Assembly (NCBI RefSeq): GCF_018271975.1
Contig: NZ_JAGUCN010000002.1
Coordinates: forward strand, 310,001-374,000
DNA length: 64,000 bases
Origin: Carboxylicivirga mesophila
GTDB taxonomy: Bacteria > Bacteroidota > Bacteroidia > Bacteroidales > Marinilabiliaceae
Direction: 5' to 3'
Positions within the stretch are counted from its first letter, which is position 1; each line of letters begins with the position of its first letter. Of the stretch, positions 1 through 8,016 are shown piece after piece. Position numbers and translations under genes: made by a program. The notes under the pieces were generated by a model. It made no database searches. It worked only from the letters and a program-made list of their open reading frames with translations, and had not been told where the DNA came from.

Positions 1-871
1 TCACATCCTCAAAGCCACCAATGGCTTTCTCGCAGCGGTTCTTTACGTGCGTAATGGTATCACCTACTTTTACTTCTTTACTGGTTTTAATGCCTGAAAT
101 AATATAACCTACATCACCGGTCTTTAATTCTTTACGGGGCTCCATATCCAGGCGCAGAACGCCTACTTCATCAGCATGATACTCTTTGCCGGTATTGAAG
201 AACTTCACATGGTCGCCCTTCTTAATACTTCCGTTGACCACCTTAAAATAAGCGATGATACCACGGAATGAATTGAATACCGAATCGAAAATCAAACATT
301 GCAAAGGCGCATCCACATCACCTACTGGAGCAGGAACGCGGTGAATCAGGGCACTTAATATTTCATCAACCCCTTCGCCAGTTTTTCCACTGGCCCGGAT
401 AATATCTTCCCGATCACAGCCTATTAAATCAATAATCTGGTCTTCTACCTCTTCCGGCATGGCATTGGGCAAATCCATTTTATTCATCACCGGAATGATC
501 TCTAAATTGTGCTCAATGGCCTGGTAGAGGTTGGAGATGGTTTGCGCCTGGATACCTTGCGTAGCATCAACAATAAGCAATGCGCCTTCGCAGGCTGCAA
601 TAGAACGCGACACCTCATATGAAAAATCAACGTGTCCCGGCGTGTCAATCAGGTTTAAAACATACTTTTCACCTTCAAACTCATAGTCCATCTGTATGGC
701 ATGACTCTTAATGGTAATACCACGTTCGCGTTCCAGATCCATATTGTCCAGTACCTGTGCCTGGAGGTCTTTCTCTGAAACGGTTTTGGTGAATTCCAGC
801 AAGCGGTCGGCCAAAGTACTTTTACCGTGGTCGATATGAGCAATGATGCAAAAATTACGTATATTCTTCAT
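1..871 (-). CDS. lepA: Elongation factor 4 (LepA), N-terminal part, cut by the window edge
   Basis: Translation-factor GTPase that acts on the ribosome in the cytoplasm (back-translocation or biogenesis role in the family). The frame is open from the ATG at 871 to base 1, giving about 290 residues of a protein that is normally close to 600. The G-domain motifs are plain: AHIDHGKST near residue 11, DTPGHVDF near residue 77 and NKMD near residue 130. These are followed by the start of domain II. The start begins [19 protein letters not shown], which is the usual LepA N-terminus. A TAnnTTTG element lies just upstream (921-928, minus). The C-terminal domains, including the LepA-specific one, lie outside the window, so intactness cannot be judged. 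Confidence 0.95.
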   Translation of the reverse strand, partial: MKNIRNFCIIAHIDHGKSTLADRLLEFTKTVSEKDLQAQVLDNMDLERERGITIKSHAIQMDYEFEGEKYVLNLIDTPGHVDFSYEVSRSIAACEGALLIVDATQGIQAQTISNLYQAIEHNLEIIPVMNKMDLPNAMPEEVEDQIIDLIGCDREDIIRASGKTGEGVDEILSALIHRVPAPVGDVDAPLQCLIFDSVFNSFRGIIAYFKVVNGSIKKGDHVKFFNTGKEYHADEVGVLRLDMEPRKELKTGDVGYIISGIKTSKEVKVGDTITHVKNRCEKAIGGFEDV

Positions 872-920
872 CTATAATTATTTACTTATAACAGACTTAT
901 CTATTGACAGATAAGGAATG

Positions 921-928
921 CAAAGATA
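921..928 (-). promoter_or_regulatory. Candidate -7 promoter element for lepA
   Basis: On the minus strand this reads TATCTTTG, an exact match to the Bacteroidota -7 consensus TAnnTTTG, 50 bases before the lepA ATG. No clear TTTG/TTG -33 element was seen at the usual distance, so this rests on one element and its position. A 7-bp inverted repeat (896-902 with 909-915) lies just downstream and would form a hairpin at the very 5' end of the transcript. Confidence 0.4.
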
Positions 929-1042
929 CTTAATTAATTAAAATCTGACTATAGCTTGAGTAAGGTTCACCTTTTAAAAGTTCATATTACGACAGATTAG
1001 TTATAGTATTTGCTATACTGATGAATGCAAAAGACCTTTCAC

Positions 1043-1073
1043 TTGCCATCAGTTGGTTTATGTATTAATTTTG
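1043..1073 (+). promoter_or_regulatory. Candidate promoter for the M29-like aminopeptidase gene
   Basis: TTG at 1043-1045 and TAATTTTG at 1066-1073 are separated by 20 bases. This fits the Bacteroidota TTTG/TTG -33 and TAnnTTTG -7 pattern. It would give a leader of about 120 bases before the ATG at 1202. The rest of the 330-base gap 872-1201 shows nothing else beyond the lepA promoter. Confidence 0.4.
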
Positions 1074-1201
1074 ATGAAGCTTGTTCGATTGTTGCATGTG
1101 GTTTGATAACTGGTGAGTTTGCTATTGATACCCTGCACAAACTCTTAATACCGCCCTGTTACTCTTTTCCATCCTTTTCTAATCTTTAAAATCAAATCGT
1201 T

Positions 1202-2386
1202 ATGAAAGAGCTGATTACTATTGTTATGGCTTGCTTAACTGTGTCTGTTATGGCTCAGGAAAAGCCCGACTATCAGTCCATAGCTGACAAAATTGTTAAT
1301 CAATCATTAGATGTTAAAACCGGTGAAGTGGTGGTTGTTACAGGTACACCGGCCGAATTGGAGCTCATTGAAGCTCTGGTAGTGGAAATTGCCAAGGCAG
1401 GGGGGCATTATTCTGTTGAATTGGACTTGCCAACGGCTAACCATTGTGCTATTATGGAAACACCTATTGAGTATCTGGAAATGGTGAATCCCTATCCATT
1501 GCTGAAAGCGCGATTGGTTGATTGCTATATATCAGCCGGCTCGGTGCAGGATCCAACCTTATTTAGCGATGTGCCCGAAGAGAAACTTAAGGCCAGCAGG
1601 TCGGCAAACATGGCTTTGCGTGATGCTTTTAACCGGGCAAAATTCAGAGCGGTTTATATTGGTCAGACTGGTGGTATCCCAAGCGAATCGTATGCTAATA
1701 TGGTGGGCATGAATTATGCTGATATGCTTAATAACTTCTGGAAAGCCATTGATACTAACTATGAGCTAATGCACATTGATAGTGAAGTGCTGAAGAAGTA
1801 CCTCGCTAAGGGGCGCGAGATGACAGTGTCAAGTGAAGAAGGTACAATGTTAACCTTCAGAATATCAGACACGGGAGTGAGAACTAATTGTGGTGATTGT
1901 ACCAAGCTTAACAATGATGGCGGCCCAACATCTGCATGGTTACCGGCAGGTGAGGTTTATACATGTGTTGATCCGCAATCAGCAAATGGATTATTGGTCA
2001 TTCCGCATTATAATTACCGTGGCGATGTGATGACCAACCTCAGGATAAGCTTTGAAAATGGTATAATTACTGATTTAACTGCCGATGGCAATGTTGATAA
2101 CCTCATGGAGGCTCTCAAATCAAATCCGGACGACAAGAACTGCCTGTCTATATTTGATATAGGTATTAACCGTGACCGGGTTTATACCAAAGGAAGCCGT
2201 TACGCATCATGGGAAATGGCAGGTATGCTTACCTTTTACATTGGTGATAATACCTGGGCAGGAGGGACTGTCAGTTCTCAATTCTCAATGGGTGTTCATG
2301 CTCCATTCCATACGCTTAAAGCTGGTAAAACAGAAATTATTTCAAAAGGAGAGATTGTTATGCTTGATGATATGGCTGATAAATAG
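1202..2386 (+). CDS. Exported M29-family aminopeptidase homologue (AmpS-like)
   Basis: 394 residues. A Sec signal peptide (about 1-18, ending VMAQE) is followed by an AmpS/aminopeptidase T-like fold: GEVVVVTGTPAELELIEAL near residue 41 resembles the start of M29 enzymes, and PAGEVYT near residue 249 matches the conserved first metal-ligand Glu region. The usual GTxHxAxG and HxD ligand segments near the C-terminus instead read GMLTFYIG and HAP. At least two metal-binding positions therefore appear replaced. M29 enzymes are normally cytoplasmic metallopeptidases; this one is predicted to be periplasmic and may be inactive or have a changed activity. It stands alone between lepA and a convergent cluster and is followed by a strong terminator. 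Family assignment is fairly secure; function is not. Confidence 0.75.
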   Translation: MKELITIVMACLTVSVMAQEKPDYQSIADKIVNQSLDVKTGEVVVVTGTPAELELIEALVVEIAKAGGHYSVELDLPTANHCAIMETPIEYLEMVNPYPLLKARLVDCYISAGSVQDPTLFSDVPEEKLKASRSANMALRDAFNRAKFRAVYIGQTGGIPSESYANMVGMNYADMLNNFWKAIDTNYELMHIDSEVLKKYLAKGREMTVSSEEGTMLTFRISDTGVRTNCGDCTKLNNDGGPTSAWLPAGEVYTCVDPQSANGLLVIPHYNYRGDVMTNLRISFENGIITDLTADGNVDNLMEALKSNPDDKNCLSIFDIGINRDRVYTKGSRYASWEMAGMLTFYIGDNTWAGGTVSSQFSMGVHAPFHTLKAGKTEIISKGEIVMLDDMADK

Positions 2387-2397
2387 GGGAGCAACAG

Positions 2398-2428
2398 AAA
2401 AAGGGAACCCAGTCAGTTCCCTTTTTTT
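2398..2428. terminator. Bidirectional terminator between the aminopeptidase and PepSY genes
   Basis: A 9-bp perfect stem (2400-2408 with 2416-2424), 7-base loop, is followed by a T run on the plus strand and preceded by an A run. It can end the plus-strand gene stopping at 2386 and the minus-strand cluster stopping at 2430. Confidence 0.85.
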
Positions 2429-2429
2429 G

Positions 2430-2975
2430 TTATGTGAATGCTATATACAAAATTGGGATGGTCAGCCCAATAGCTAATAGCCACACACCACGTTGGCGCA
2501 ATCCATTCTTCCCTTTGACCATAAACAGGCCAGAAACAGCTAGGAAGATGAGTGAAAAGGCAAAAATGTCGCCCATCAGCGTCCAGCCTTTCACTTTGTT
2601 GTAATGCAGCTTATTAATGGCATACACAAATGGCTTCTTGCGATGAAATTCGTAACTCAGCTCACCAGTATGGCTGTTATATACTCCAATACCACCATCG
2701 AACAACACTTTATAGAAGCCTTCGCTATGTGGCAGGATGTGCTTCAAATCAGGCATATCCGGTCTGCTTTGTAACTCTACATACAAAGCATCGCTATTAA
2801 GTTTACTACTTATCTGGATAGTCTCTTCGGTGGTGTCAAAGGCCGGGTCTTTGCCATCCATGTGGTTGAGCAGGTAGCCTGAAATGCCATATATGACTGT
2901 TATGCCTGCCAGCAGGTAGCCTAAATCGCGGTGGATAATACGGAGCCATTTCCTGACTTTAGTCGACCACTTCAT
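2430..2975 (-). CDS. PepSY-associated transmembrane protein
   Basis: 181 residues. It opens with a basic segment and the motif RKWLRIIHRDLGYLLAG typical of PepSY-associated transmembrane proteins. A first membrane helix lies at about 18-37 and two more in the C-terminal third (about 132-150 and 160-180), with a periplasmic PepSY-like stretch between them (GFYKVLFDGGIGVYNSHTGE near 86). Conserved His residues in the first helix region (IHRD) and in KLHYNK near 118 are of the kind that bind haem in this group. Members often serve as ferric or siderophore reductases in the inner membrane. It is the last gene of the minus-strand cluster and overlaps the upstream lipoprotein gene by 17 bases, indicating translational coupling. 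The iron link is inference from family and context. Confidence 0.8.
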   Translation of the reverse strand: MKWSTKVRKWLRIIHRDLGYLLAGITVIYGISGYLLNHMDGKDPAFDTTEETIQISSKLNSDALYVELQSRPDMPDLKHILPHSEGFYKVLFDGGIGVYNSHTGELSYEFHRKKPFVYAINKLHYNKVKGWTLMGDIFAFSLIFLAVSGLFMVKGKNGLRQRGVWLLAIGLTIPILYIAFT

Positions 2976-3480
2976 AGCTCACTCCGTTAACGTAGAAGAT
3001 TGAGTAGTAGTTTTTATTGTTCGCTTCCATCCATTGGCGCATGTTGCTGATATTGCTCATTTCGGCGGCGCAGGTTTCGGCTGTGCCGTCTTCTTTGTCT
3101 TCTTTCAATTTCACCTTTTCTTCCCACTGCGCAATGTACTCCTCGCTTAAACGGCGCTCTTTCAATACTCCCCTTACAGCAATGGTATTGCCGGTTAACT
3201 CGCGGTTGAACCCTTGAATCTGGCCACCTGCCTCAATACGTATACTCAACTCAGGATTTTCGCCCACAATGAAGCAGCGTTTGCCGCTATGCTTGCAGGT
3301 GTGTGTTACATGGCCCTGTATCGTAATCTCGGTATCAATCATTGTTTCGGCATTGGCCAATAGCTGCTCAACTGCCATGGCCTTTGTTGTTGCTTCGTTT
3401 TTTTCTGCGTTATTGGTTTTCGTCTTTGTCTGGCAGGCAGCACTTAACACTACCAAGGCCATTAATACTAATTTTTGCAT
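2959..3480 (-). CDS. Lipoprotein with an OB-fold-like domain
   Basis: About 173 residues from the ATG at 3480. I chose this start because MQKLVLMALVVLSAACQ is a typical lipoprotein signal peptide with the acylated Cys at about residue 17; an upstream ATG at 3546 would put 22 unrelated residues before it. The mature part (MIDTEITIQGHVTHTCKHSG, then AVRGVLKE) looks like a small nucleic-acid-anti/OB-type beta barrel seen in many Bacteroidota lipoproteins of unknown role. It carries two conserved-looking Cys (TCKHSGKRC) and an acidic/Lys-rich helix at about 125-140. It overlaps the PepSY gene, so it belongs to the same operon. No function is claimed. Confidence 0.75.
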   Translation of the reverse strand: MQKLVLMALVVLSAACQTKTKTNNAEKNEATTKAMAVEQLLANAETMIDTEITIQGHVTHTCKHSGKRCFIVGENPELSIRIEAGGQIQGFNRELTGNTIAVRGVLKERRLSEEYIAQWEEKVKLKEDKEDGTAETCAAEMSNISNMRQWMEANNKNYYSIFYVNGVSYEVVD

Positions 3481-3529
3481 ATTTGTTGTTTTAATAGTTG
3501 TTTTTAGAAGTACAATCTGTACCCAATTA

Positions 3530-3586
3530 AGTCTTGCAACTTGCATCTTGAGTCTTATATCTAGAGTCTAGAGTCTTGTCTTATTA
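3530..3586. repeat. Short degenerate repeat between DUF4857 and lipoprotein genes
   Basis: The spacer is built from imperfect copies of a 7-8 base unit (TCTTGCA, CTTGCATC, TTGAGTC, TAGAGTC, TAGAGTC, TTGTC). It separates two genes that otherwise sit in one operon. It resembles simple-sequence filler rather than a coding remnant. Confidence 0.6.
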
Positions 3587-3594
3587 TGTCTCTA

Positions 3595-4845
3595 CTACTT
3601 TAATTGAATGACATTTCTTGTTTCCTGCTGTTTCTCGTTAAAAAGCCACAAGGCTATAAGGCCATACAGTCCGGTGCATAGCACCAACATAATCTGCAGC
3701 GGTTTGATGCTTTGTTTCCGGCGATAGGACAGGAGCGCCAGCAACACAGCCAACACTGCATTAAGGGCGAGGGCTTTTACTGACCAGCCCAGCAAGCGGG
3801 GGTACACAAACTTCGAATACATCGACTTCATCTCGATATAAAACGGAAATACATAGGGGTGAATCTTCTCCCAGGTAGTACTTTCTCTCGTTTCTGTTAG
3901 ACGATCCACTTCTTCAAGTGTATGATTGTCCAGAGCGTAGGTGATGCGTTGCGCAGGCGTTGTAACAACCACATTCCAGTAAAAAGGATTGGCCATTATT
4001 GAGAGACCATCGGTATTGGTATTATAAGCATCGATGGGTAGCTGAACAGGTTCGTAGCTCACGTCACTCAGGTAATATAGCCTACCACTTTTGTCAAACA
4101 CAAAGGCATACATACGCCGGTTTTGTGTTTCGATGGTTTTCACGAAATCGATATCCAGCTTTTCGCCTGCTTTGGTGTTTTTTACAAAGGGGTTGCCATT
4201 CACCATTTTAATATGATACAGCTGGTTGTTGGCATCCAGGGCAAACCATCCTTCATCGTATAGTTTTTTGGTTGAAGGATTACCCGCCACCATCTTAGTC
4301 GGGAATTTATAGCCGCGCTTCACCATCGCCTGATGAAATTTGTTGCTTTTATCTGCGAGAACCGAGTTGGTTTCTGCATCGATAAACACCATCTTGTTTT
4401 TAATACTAAACAGATCGTCGGGACTTTCGATTTGGACTCTTCCCGACATGGATTCAAACATCGGATTGAGGTCCATCTGTTTATGATGCTTATCACGCGG
4501 ACTGTATTTGAAATAAAACTGCTCAAGCTGAATGCTTTTGCCGCTAATGGCTTTCCTGTTCAGTGAATCGGGCAAACGTCCATCTTTTAATAGCTGGCGG
4601 TAGCTGAGCATGGGCAGCAAGCTATCGTACTCAGCACGGGTATATTCATGGCCGCTCTGATCCATCAGCCTGGTTTCAGTATCTTCTTTTACCACCTGAA
4701 TAAACTCATTCTTCACACTTGAATAATAGGTGAAAGGATAACGACTGGCTTCGTTGGTGCTTAGTTTTACCAACCAGGGCAGTACCCATGCCAGTAGCGC
4801 GGTGGCGACTAATATTAGTAGTGTTCTTATATTGTTCTTTGTCAT
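3595..4845 (-). CDS. DUF4857-like membrane protein of the ABC cluster
   Basis: 416 residues. One N-terminal membrane helix (about 8-27) is followed by a large extracytoplasmic region (about 30-335) and two or three helices near the C-terminus (about 348-370, 380-405). The pattern and neighbourhood match proteins named DUF4857 in Bacteroidota, which accompany a two-gene ABC transporter. The soluble part has repeated beta-strand segments such as KMVAGNPSTKKLYDEGWFAL and YVFDKSGRLYYLSD-like stretches, suggesting a beta-propeller or beta-sandwich receptor domain. It lies 18 bases downstream of the permease gene, so it is probably a subunit or accessory of that transporter. The substrate is unknown. 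Confidence 0.7.
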   Translation of the reverse strand: MTKNNIRTLLILVATALLAWVLPWLVKLSTNEASRYPFTYYSSVKNEFIQVVKEDTETRLMDQSGHEYTRAEYDSLLPMLSYRQLLKDGRLPDSLNRKAISGKSIQLEQFYFKYSPRDKHHKQMDLNPMFESMSGRVQIESPDDLFSIKNKMVFIDAETNSVLADKSNKFHQAMVKRGYKFPTKMVAGNPSTKKLYDEGWFALDANNQLYHIKMVNGNPFVKNTKAGEKLDIDFVKTIETQNRRMYAFVFDKSGRLYYLSDVSYEPVQLPIDAYNTNTDGLSIMANPFYWNVVVTTPAQRITYALDNHTLEEVDRLTETRESTTWEKIHPYVFPFYIEMKSMYSKFVYPRLLGWSVKALALNAVLAVLLALLSYRRKQSIKPLQIMLVLCTGLYGLIALWLFNEKQQETRNVIQLK

Positions 4846-4863
4846 TGTTAATTATCTAGTTGG

Positions 4864-5535
4864 TTACTGTTGCACACCTTCTTTAAAGCGGAACACGGAA
4901 TAAAACGGGAAGCACATACTTAGGAGGATTATGCCTATATATAAAGGCGTAGCGTATTGCAACGAATAGGTGGATGCGCCTTTAAAAAACAGCATGATGA
5001 GGGCTATGGCCAGCAGGGTGTTAATGGCTTTTTGTTTCCACACCGGCTCGATGCACACCCACACAGCCAGAAAATAGGCAGCCAAACCGGCCAGGTACCA
5101 TGGTAATGCAGCCGTAAACCAGGCCCCTATAATTTGCAATGGCAGGTAAATGCTTAATGTAAAATATAATACCAAACCTGTGATGCCGAAGATGGATACC
5201 AATGTGCCCGATCCGAATAATAGCATTTTTAAGATAGTCAGCTTCTCGGGATGGGGCAGGTGCAGTGTCAGCTTCAGGCTTTTCTTTTGCATCTCGGGCA
5301 CAATCTGAGACAGGCCGAATATCAATCCTGCCAATAGCGGAATGTAGGTGAGCTCGCTGATTAAATTCAAATCCTTACCCACAATCACACTCCAAAAGTG
5401 AGGCTTGCCTGCAAACCTGAATTTATTGGTGAGGTTAAGGATGAAGTAGGGGATGGAGCCTGCAAAAACAAGGGAGATAGCTAGCAATAGCCATCTGAGT
5501 TTAATCCATTCTTTATAAAATATTGCTCTAGTCAT
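4864..5535 (-). CDS. ABC-2 type transporter permease
   Basis: 223 residues with six predicted membrane helices: about 14-34, 58-76, 105-130, 140-162, 168-185 and 193-212. It has no signal peptide, starting MTRAIFYKEWIKLRW as many ABC-2 permeases do. It lies 12 bases downstream of the ATPase gene and 18 bases upstream of the DUF4857-like gene. ABC-2 permeases usually move substrates outward or act on membrane or lipoprotein complexes. An export or signalling role is therefore as likely as uptake, despite the TonB receptor at the head of the operon. Confidence 0.8.
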   Translation of the reverse strand: MTRAIFYKEWIKLRWLLLAISLVFAGSIPYFILNLTNKFRFAGKPHFWSVIVGKDLNLISELTYIPLLAGLIFGLSQIVPEMQKKSLKLTLHLPHPEKLTILKMLLFGSGTLVSIFGITGLVLYFTLSIYLPLQIIGAWFTAALPWYLAGLAAYFLAVWVCIEPVWKQKAINTLLAIALIMLFFKGASTYSLQYATPLYIGIILLSMCFPFYSVFRFKEGVQQ

Positions 5536-5547
5536 TATGTATTTGTC

Positions 5548-6432
5548 TTAGTATTTTCCTGTTAAACCAATAAAAGCGTCTTCCAGCGTCAAGCTCTCGT
5601 ACACCAAAGTTTGTGTATCGATGCTTCGGCTTTGTAAAGCCTGCTTCACTTTGTCCATCGGATCGAAAGAGTAAAACTCAGTATGTGTTTTAAAATGCTC
5701 CACATTCTGAATCACGTCATCACTATCCAGTTTGAATCGCACATCATCGCTTAGCTTATAGCGTTTAAAATTGTCCAGAATCTCATGCGTTGGCTTATGA
5801 AGGAGCAGCTTACCATAGTCCAGTATCATGGTTTCATCAATCAGATGCTCCATATCCTGAATGATATGTGAAGTGAGGAAAACCGTTTTGTTGGTGGCGG
5901 TCACATACTCTTTCAGGTAGTCGACAAACAGGCGGCGATAACCCGGATCGAGCCCCATGGAAAAATCATCGAGAATCAGCAGTTCGGGGTCTTGCGCCAG
6001 AATCAGACCCAAGGCCACCTGCGAGCGCTGCCCGCACGACATGGTGGATATTTTTTGCTTACGGGTCACTTTCAGCTTATCCATCAAATCCCAATAAGGC
6101 TCACTTTTCCAGTCTTTGAAAAATCGTGAATAGAACTTCTCAATCTGCACAATGTTGAAGTAGCTGTGCTGCACATGTCCTTCGAGCAGCAGCCCCACTT
6201 TCGATTTTGTTTCGATGCTGAGCGAGCGCATGTCCTCACCCAATAGGCGACACTCGCCCGAATAAGGTTTTAAATAGCCATTTAGTATGTTGATGATGGT
6301 GGTTTTGCCGGTGCCGTTTTTGCCCAGCAGACCTAATATTTTACCCCTTTCAACCGAGAAGTTCAGGTCTTTATAAATCAGTCGGTTCCCATAGTAATGG
6401 GTGATATTATTACATTCGATTATTGCTGCCAC
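5548..6432 (-). CDS. ABC transporter ATP-binding protein with altered Walker B and signature motif
   Basis: 294 residues. Walker A is GKNGTGKT (about 37-44) and the H-loop is LTSHIIQDMEHL near 189. The signature reads MSCGQ rather than LSGGQ, and Walker B reads LLILDDFSMGLDP, with Asp where the catalytic Glu is normally found. The C-terminal 80 residues form an extra domain after the nucleotide-binding core, as in other ABC-2 exporter ATPases. It partners the permease 12 bases downstream and starts only 4 bases after the preceding barrel gene stops. The substitutions are seen directly in the sequence. Whether they slow ATP hydrolysis is inference. Confidence 0.85.
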   Translation of the reverse strand: MAAIIECNNITHYYGNRLIYKDLNFSVERGKILGLLGKNGTGKTTIINILNGYLKPYSGECRLLGEDMRSLSIETKSKVGLLLEGHVQHSYFNIVQIEKFYSRFFKDWKSEPYWDLMDKLKVTRKQKISTMSCGQRSQVALGLILAQDPELLILDDFSMGLDPGYRRLFVDYLKEYVTATNKTVFLTSHIIQDMEHLIDETMILDYGKLLLHKPTHEILDNFKRYKLSDDVRFKLDSDDVIQNVEHFKTHTEFYSFDPMDKVKQALQSRSIDTQTLVYESLTLEDAFIGLTGKY

Positions 6433-6436
6433 GTGT

Positions 6437-7942
6437 TTAAAAATTATGGATTAATGAAAGGTTTCCGCCCCAATTTGTCTGGTTGGCGTTGGACATCACC
6501 ACCACGGCCGGGGCAATGCTCCAGGCGCTTTTCTTAGGAGTGAAAACCGTATAATTAACGCTTAATGTAGATTGGAAGAGGTTTTGCTTTAGTCTGTTGT
6601 AGTTCTCTCTTACTCCTTCGCTTAGTGCTGTGCCATCATTGTTTAAAGAGGCATTGGCATTAACCACATATCGTCCGCTTATGTCCTGGCGGATGGTAAG
6701 GCTGGATGATTTCCAATAATGATTCCACTGGTATTGAACAAAGGGGTTAAGCGATGAAATATTAGTAAAATAGGACCCGCTATTATCGCCAAGGTGAAAG
6801 GCATCGGTGATGGAATAGCTTAATTGCCCAAATACCTCAAAAGTTGTCAAGTTTTCTTTTTGAATGCTCAATAGTGCATTAGCCTTGTAGTTGGTTAGTG
6901 TGTGGTTAAAGGGTTTGCTTTCGCTGAGCAATTCAGTGTTGTCGGTGCTGTAGATGCGTTCAGTACCTATTTTTTTGTAGCGTTCCATGCCTATTTTAGC
7001 ATGGATAGAGGTTTGATAGCCGGCCAGGCGATAGCCCAATTCAGCCTCCAGCTGTTGATTTGTCAATTTAAATGGCACAATACCATTGTTGGTGTTCGAC
7101 TCTTTTAGGTGAATGTCGTCTGAAGTAAGCAACAGCAGAGCACTAAAGCCCGATGCATCCGGACTAAGCGTCAGTCCACCACCCAGCGTGATGGCGAAGT
7201 AGTTATTGTTATAGGATTGGTAAGGGCCTGATATTCTGTTTTGCTGTAGGCCAAATCCCCGTAGCAGGTAGATGTAGTCGTTACGGTTGTCGGCCATTGA
7301 GTTCACTTTTAGTTCCTGGCTGTATGAACCGTATTGTGCAAATGCACCCAGTTGATGCCTGGCAATGGCTTTTGATACGCCGGCTTTAATGGTAAGGTCA
7401 GACACCGTGTTAAGTGGACGCGGATCGGTATTGCCATTGCTGATGGTTGCGCGGTAATGCGCCTCAATCCCATAGGTGAGGTGTGTTGTCTGCTTCTGAA
7501 AACCACCCTTTAAAGTGTACGTTTCCAGCTTGCGATCACCACCAATTGAATCGGCAATGATATAGGGGTAGAGGAACCCAAAATCAGCCACATTATTGAA
7601 GCGAACGTCTTCTTGGTATACATTACTGTAGCTCGCCTGTCCCCAAAGAACTGATGAACCCAGTGTTTGATAGCCTTCAAAATGGAGCCCGTAGGTAGTC
7701 AACCGGGTGCCCTGTTCAAGAATGCTTAGCTGGTTGGTGTTGAGAAGCTGAGCACCAGCCTGTGAGCTGACAAAGCGGTCGGCAAAGTAGGCGCGACGAC
7801 CGGCCGGATTATACTGATTGATATTATCATGCTGCCTTTTCAGCGAATTCCATGTATTGAAAGTACGCTTCAGGCTATCGGGCTGACTGGCAGAAGCCGA
7901 CCATCCGACCATTATCACGATAATAAGAAACAGGTATCTCAT
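6437..7942 (-). CDS. DUF6850-like outer-membrane beta-barrel protein
   Basis: About 501 residues from the ATG at 7942. That start gives a clean signal peptide MRYLFLIIVIMVGWSASAS; a start at 7969 would add nine residues before it. The remainder consists of alternating-hydrophobic beta strands ending with a short terminal strand WGGNLSLIHNF, whose C-terminal Phe is the usual barrel-insertion signal. It resembles the barrel proteins called DUF6850 that sit beside DUF4876 lipoproteins and a TonB receptor. It probably forms an accessory outer-membrane channel or scaffold for the receptor. A perfect 10-bp inverted repeat lies upstream of it, which could set its mRNA level apart from the preceding genes. 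Confidence 0.75.
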   Translation of the reverse strand: MRYLFLIIVIMVGWSASASQPDSLKRTFNTWNSLKRQHDNINQYNPAGRRAYFADRFVSSQAGAQLLNTNQLSILEQGTRLTTYGLHFEGYQTLGSSVLWGQASYSNVYQEDVRFNNVADFGFLYPYIIADSIGGDRKLETYTLKGGFQKQTTHLTYGIEAHYRATISNGNTDPRPLNTVSDLTIKAGVSKAIARHQLGAFAQYGSYSQELKVNSMADNRNDYIYLLRGFGLQQNRISGPYQSYNNNYFAITLGGGLTLSPDASGFSALLLLTSDDIHLKESNTNNGIVPFKLTNQQLEAELGYRLAGYQTSIHAKIGMERYKKIGTERIYSTDNTELLSESKPFNHTLTNYKANALLSIQKENLTTFEVFGQLSYSITDAFHLGDNSGSYFTNISSLNPFVQYQWNHYWKSSSLTIRQDISGRYVVNANASLNNDGTALSEGVRENYNRLKQNLFQSTLSVNYTVFTPKKSAWSIAPAVVVMSNANQTNWGGNLSLIHNF

Positions 7943-7965
7943 GTATAAAATGCTTTTGAGGAACA

Positions 7966-8000
7966 GCAAGGAAACACTTGCTGATGCTCTGTTTCCTTGC
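7966..8000 (-). other. Hairpin between DUF4876-like and DUF6850-like genes
   Basis: Bases 7966-7975 and 7991-8000 form a perfect 10-bp inverted repeat with a 15-base loop, within an otherwise tight operon. It has no T run, so it is more likely an mRNA-stability or processing hairpin than a full terminator. Confidence 0.55.
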
Positions 8001-8016
8001 CATGTATGCAGTTTAA

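Noticed and set aside
3269-3571. 100-codon hydrophobic open frame on the plus strand
   Set aside because: It lies opposite a lipoprotein gene whose signal peptide and operon overlap are convincing. Hydrophobicity is typical of antisense frames.
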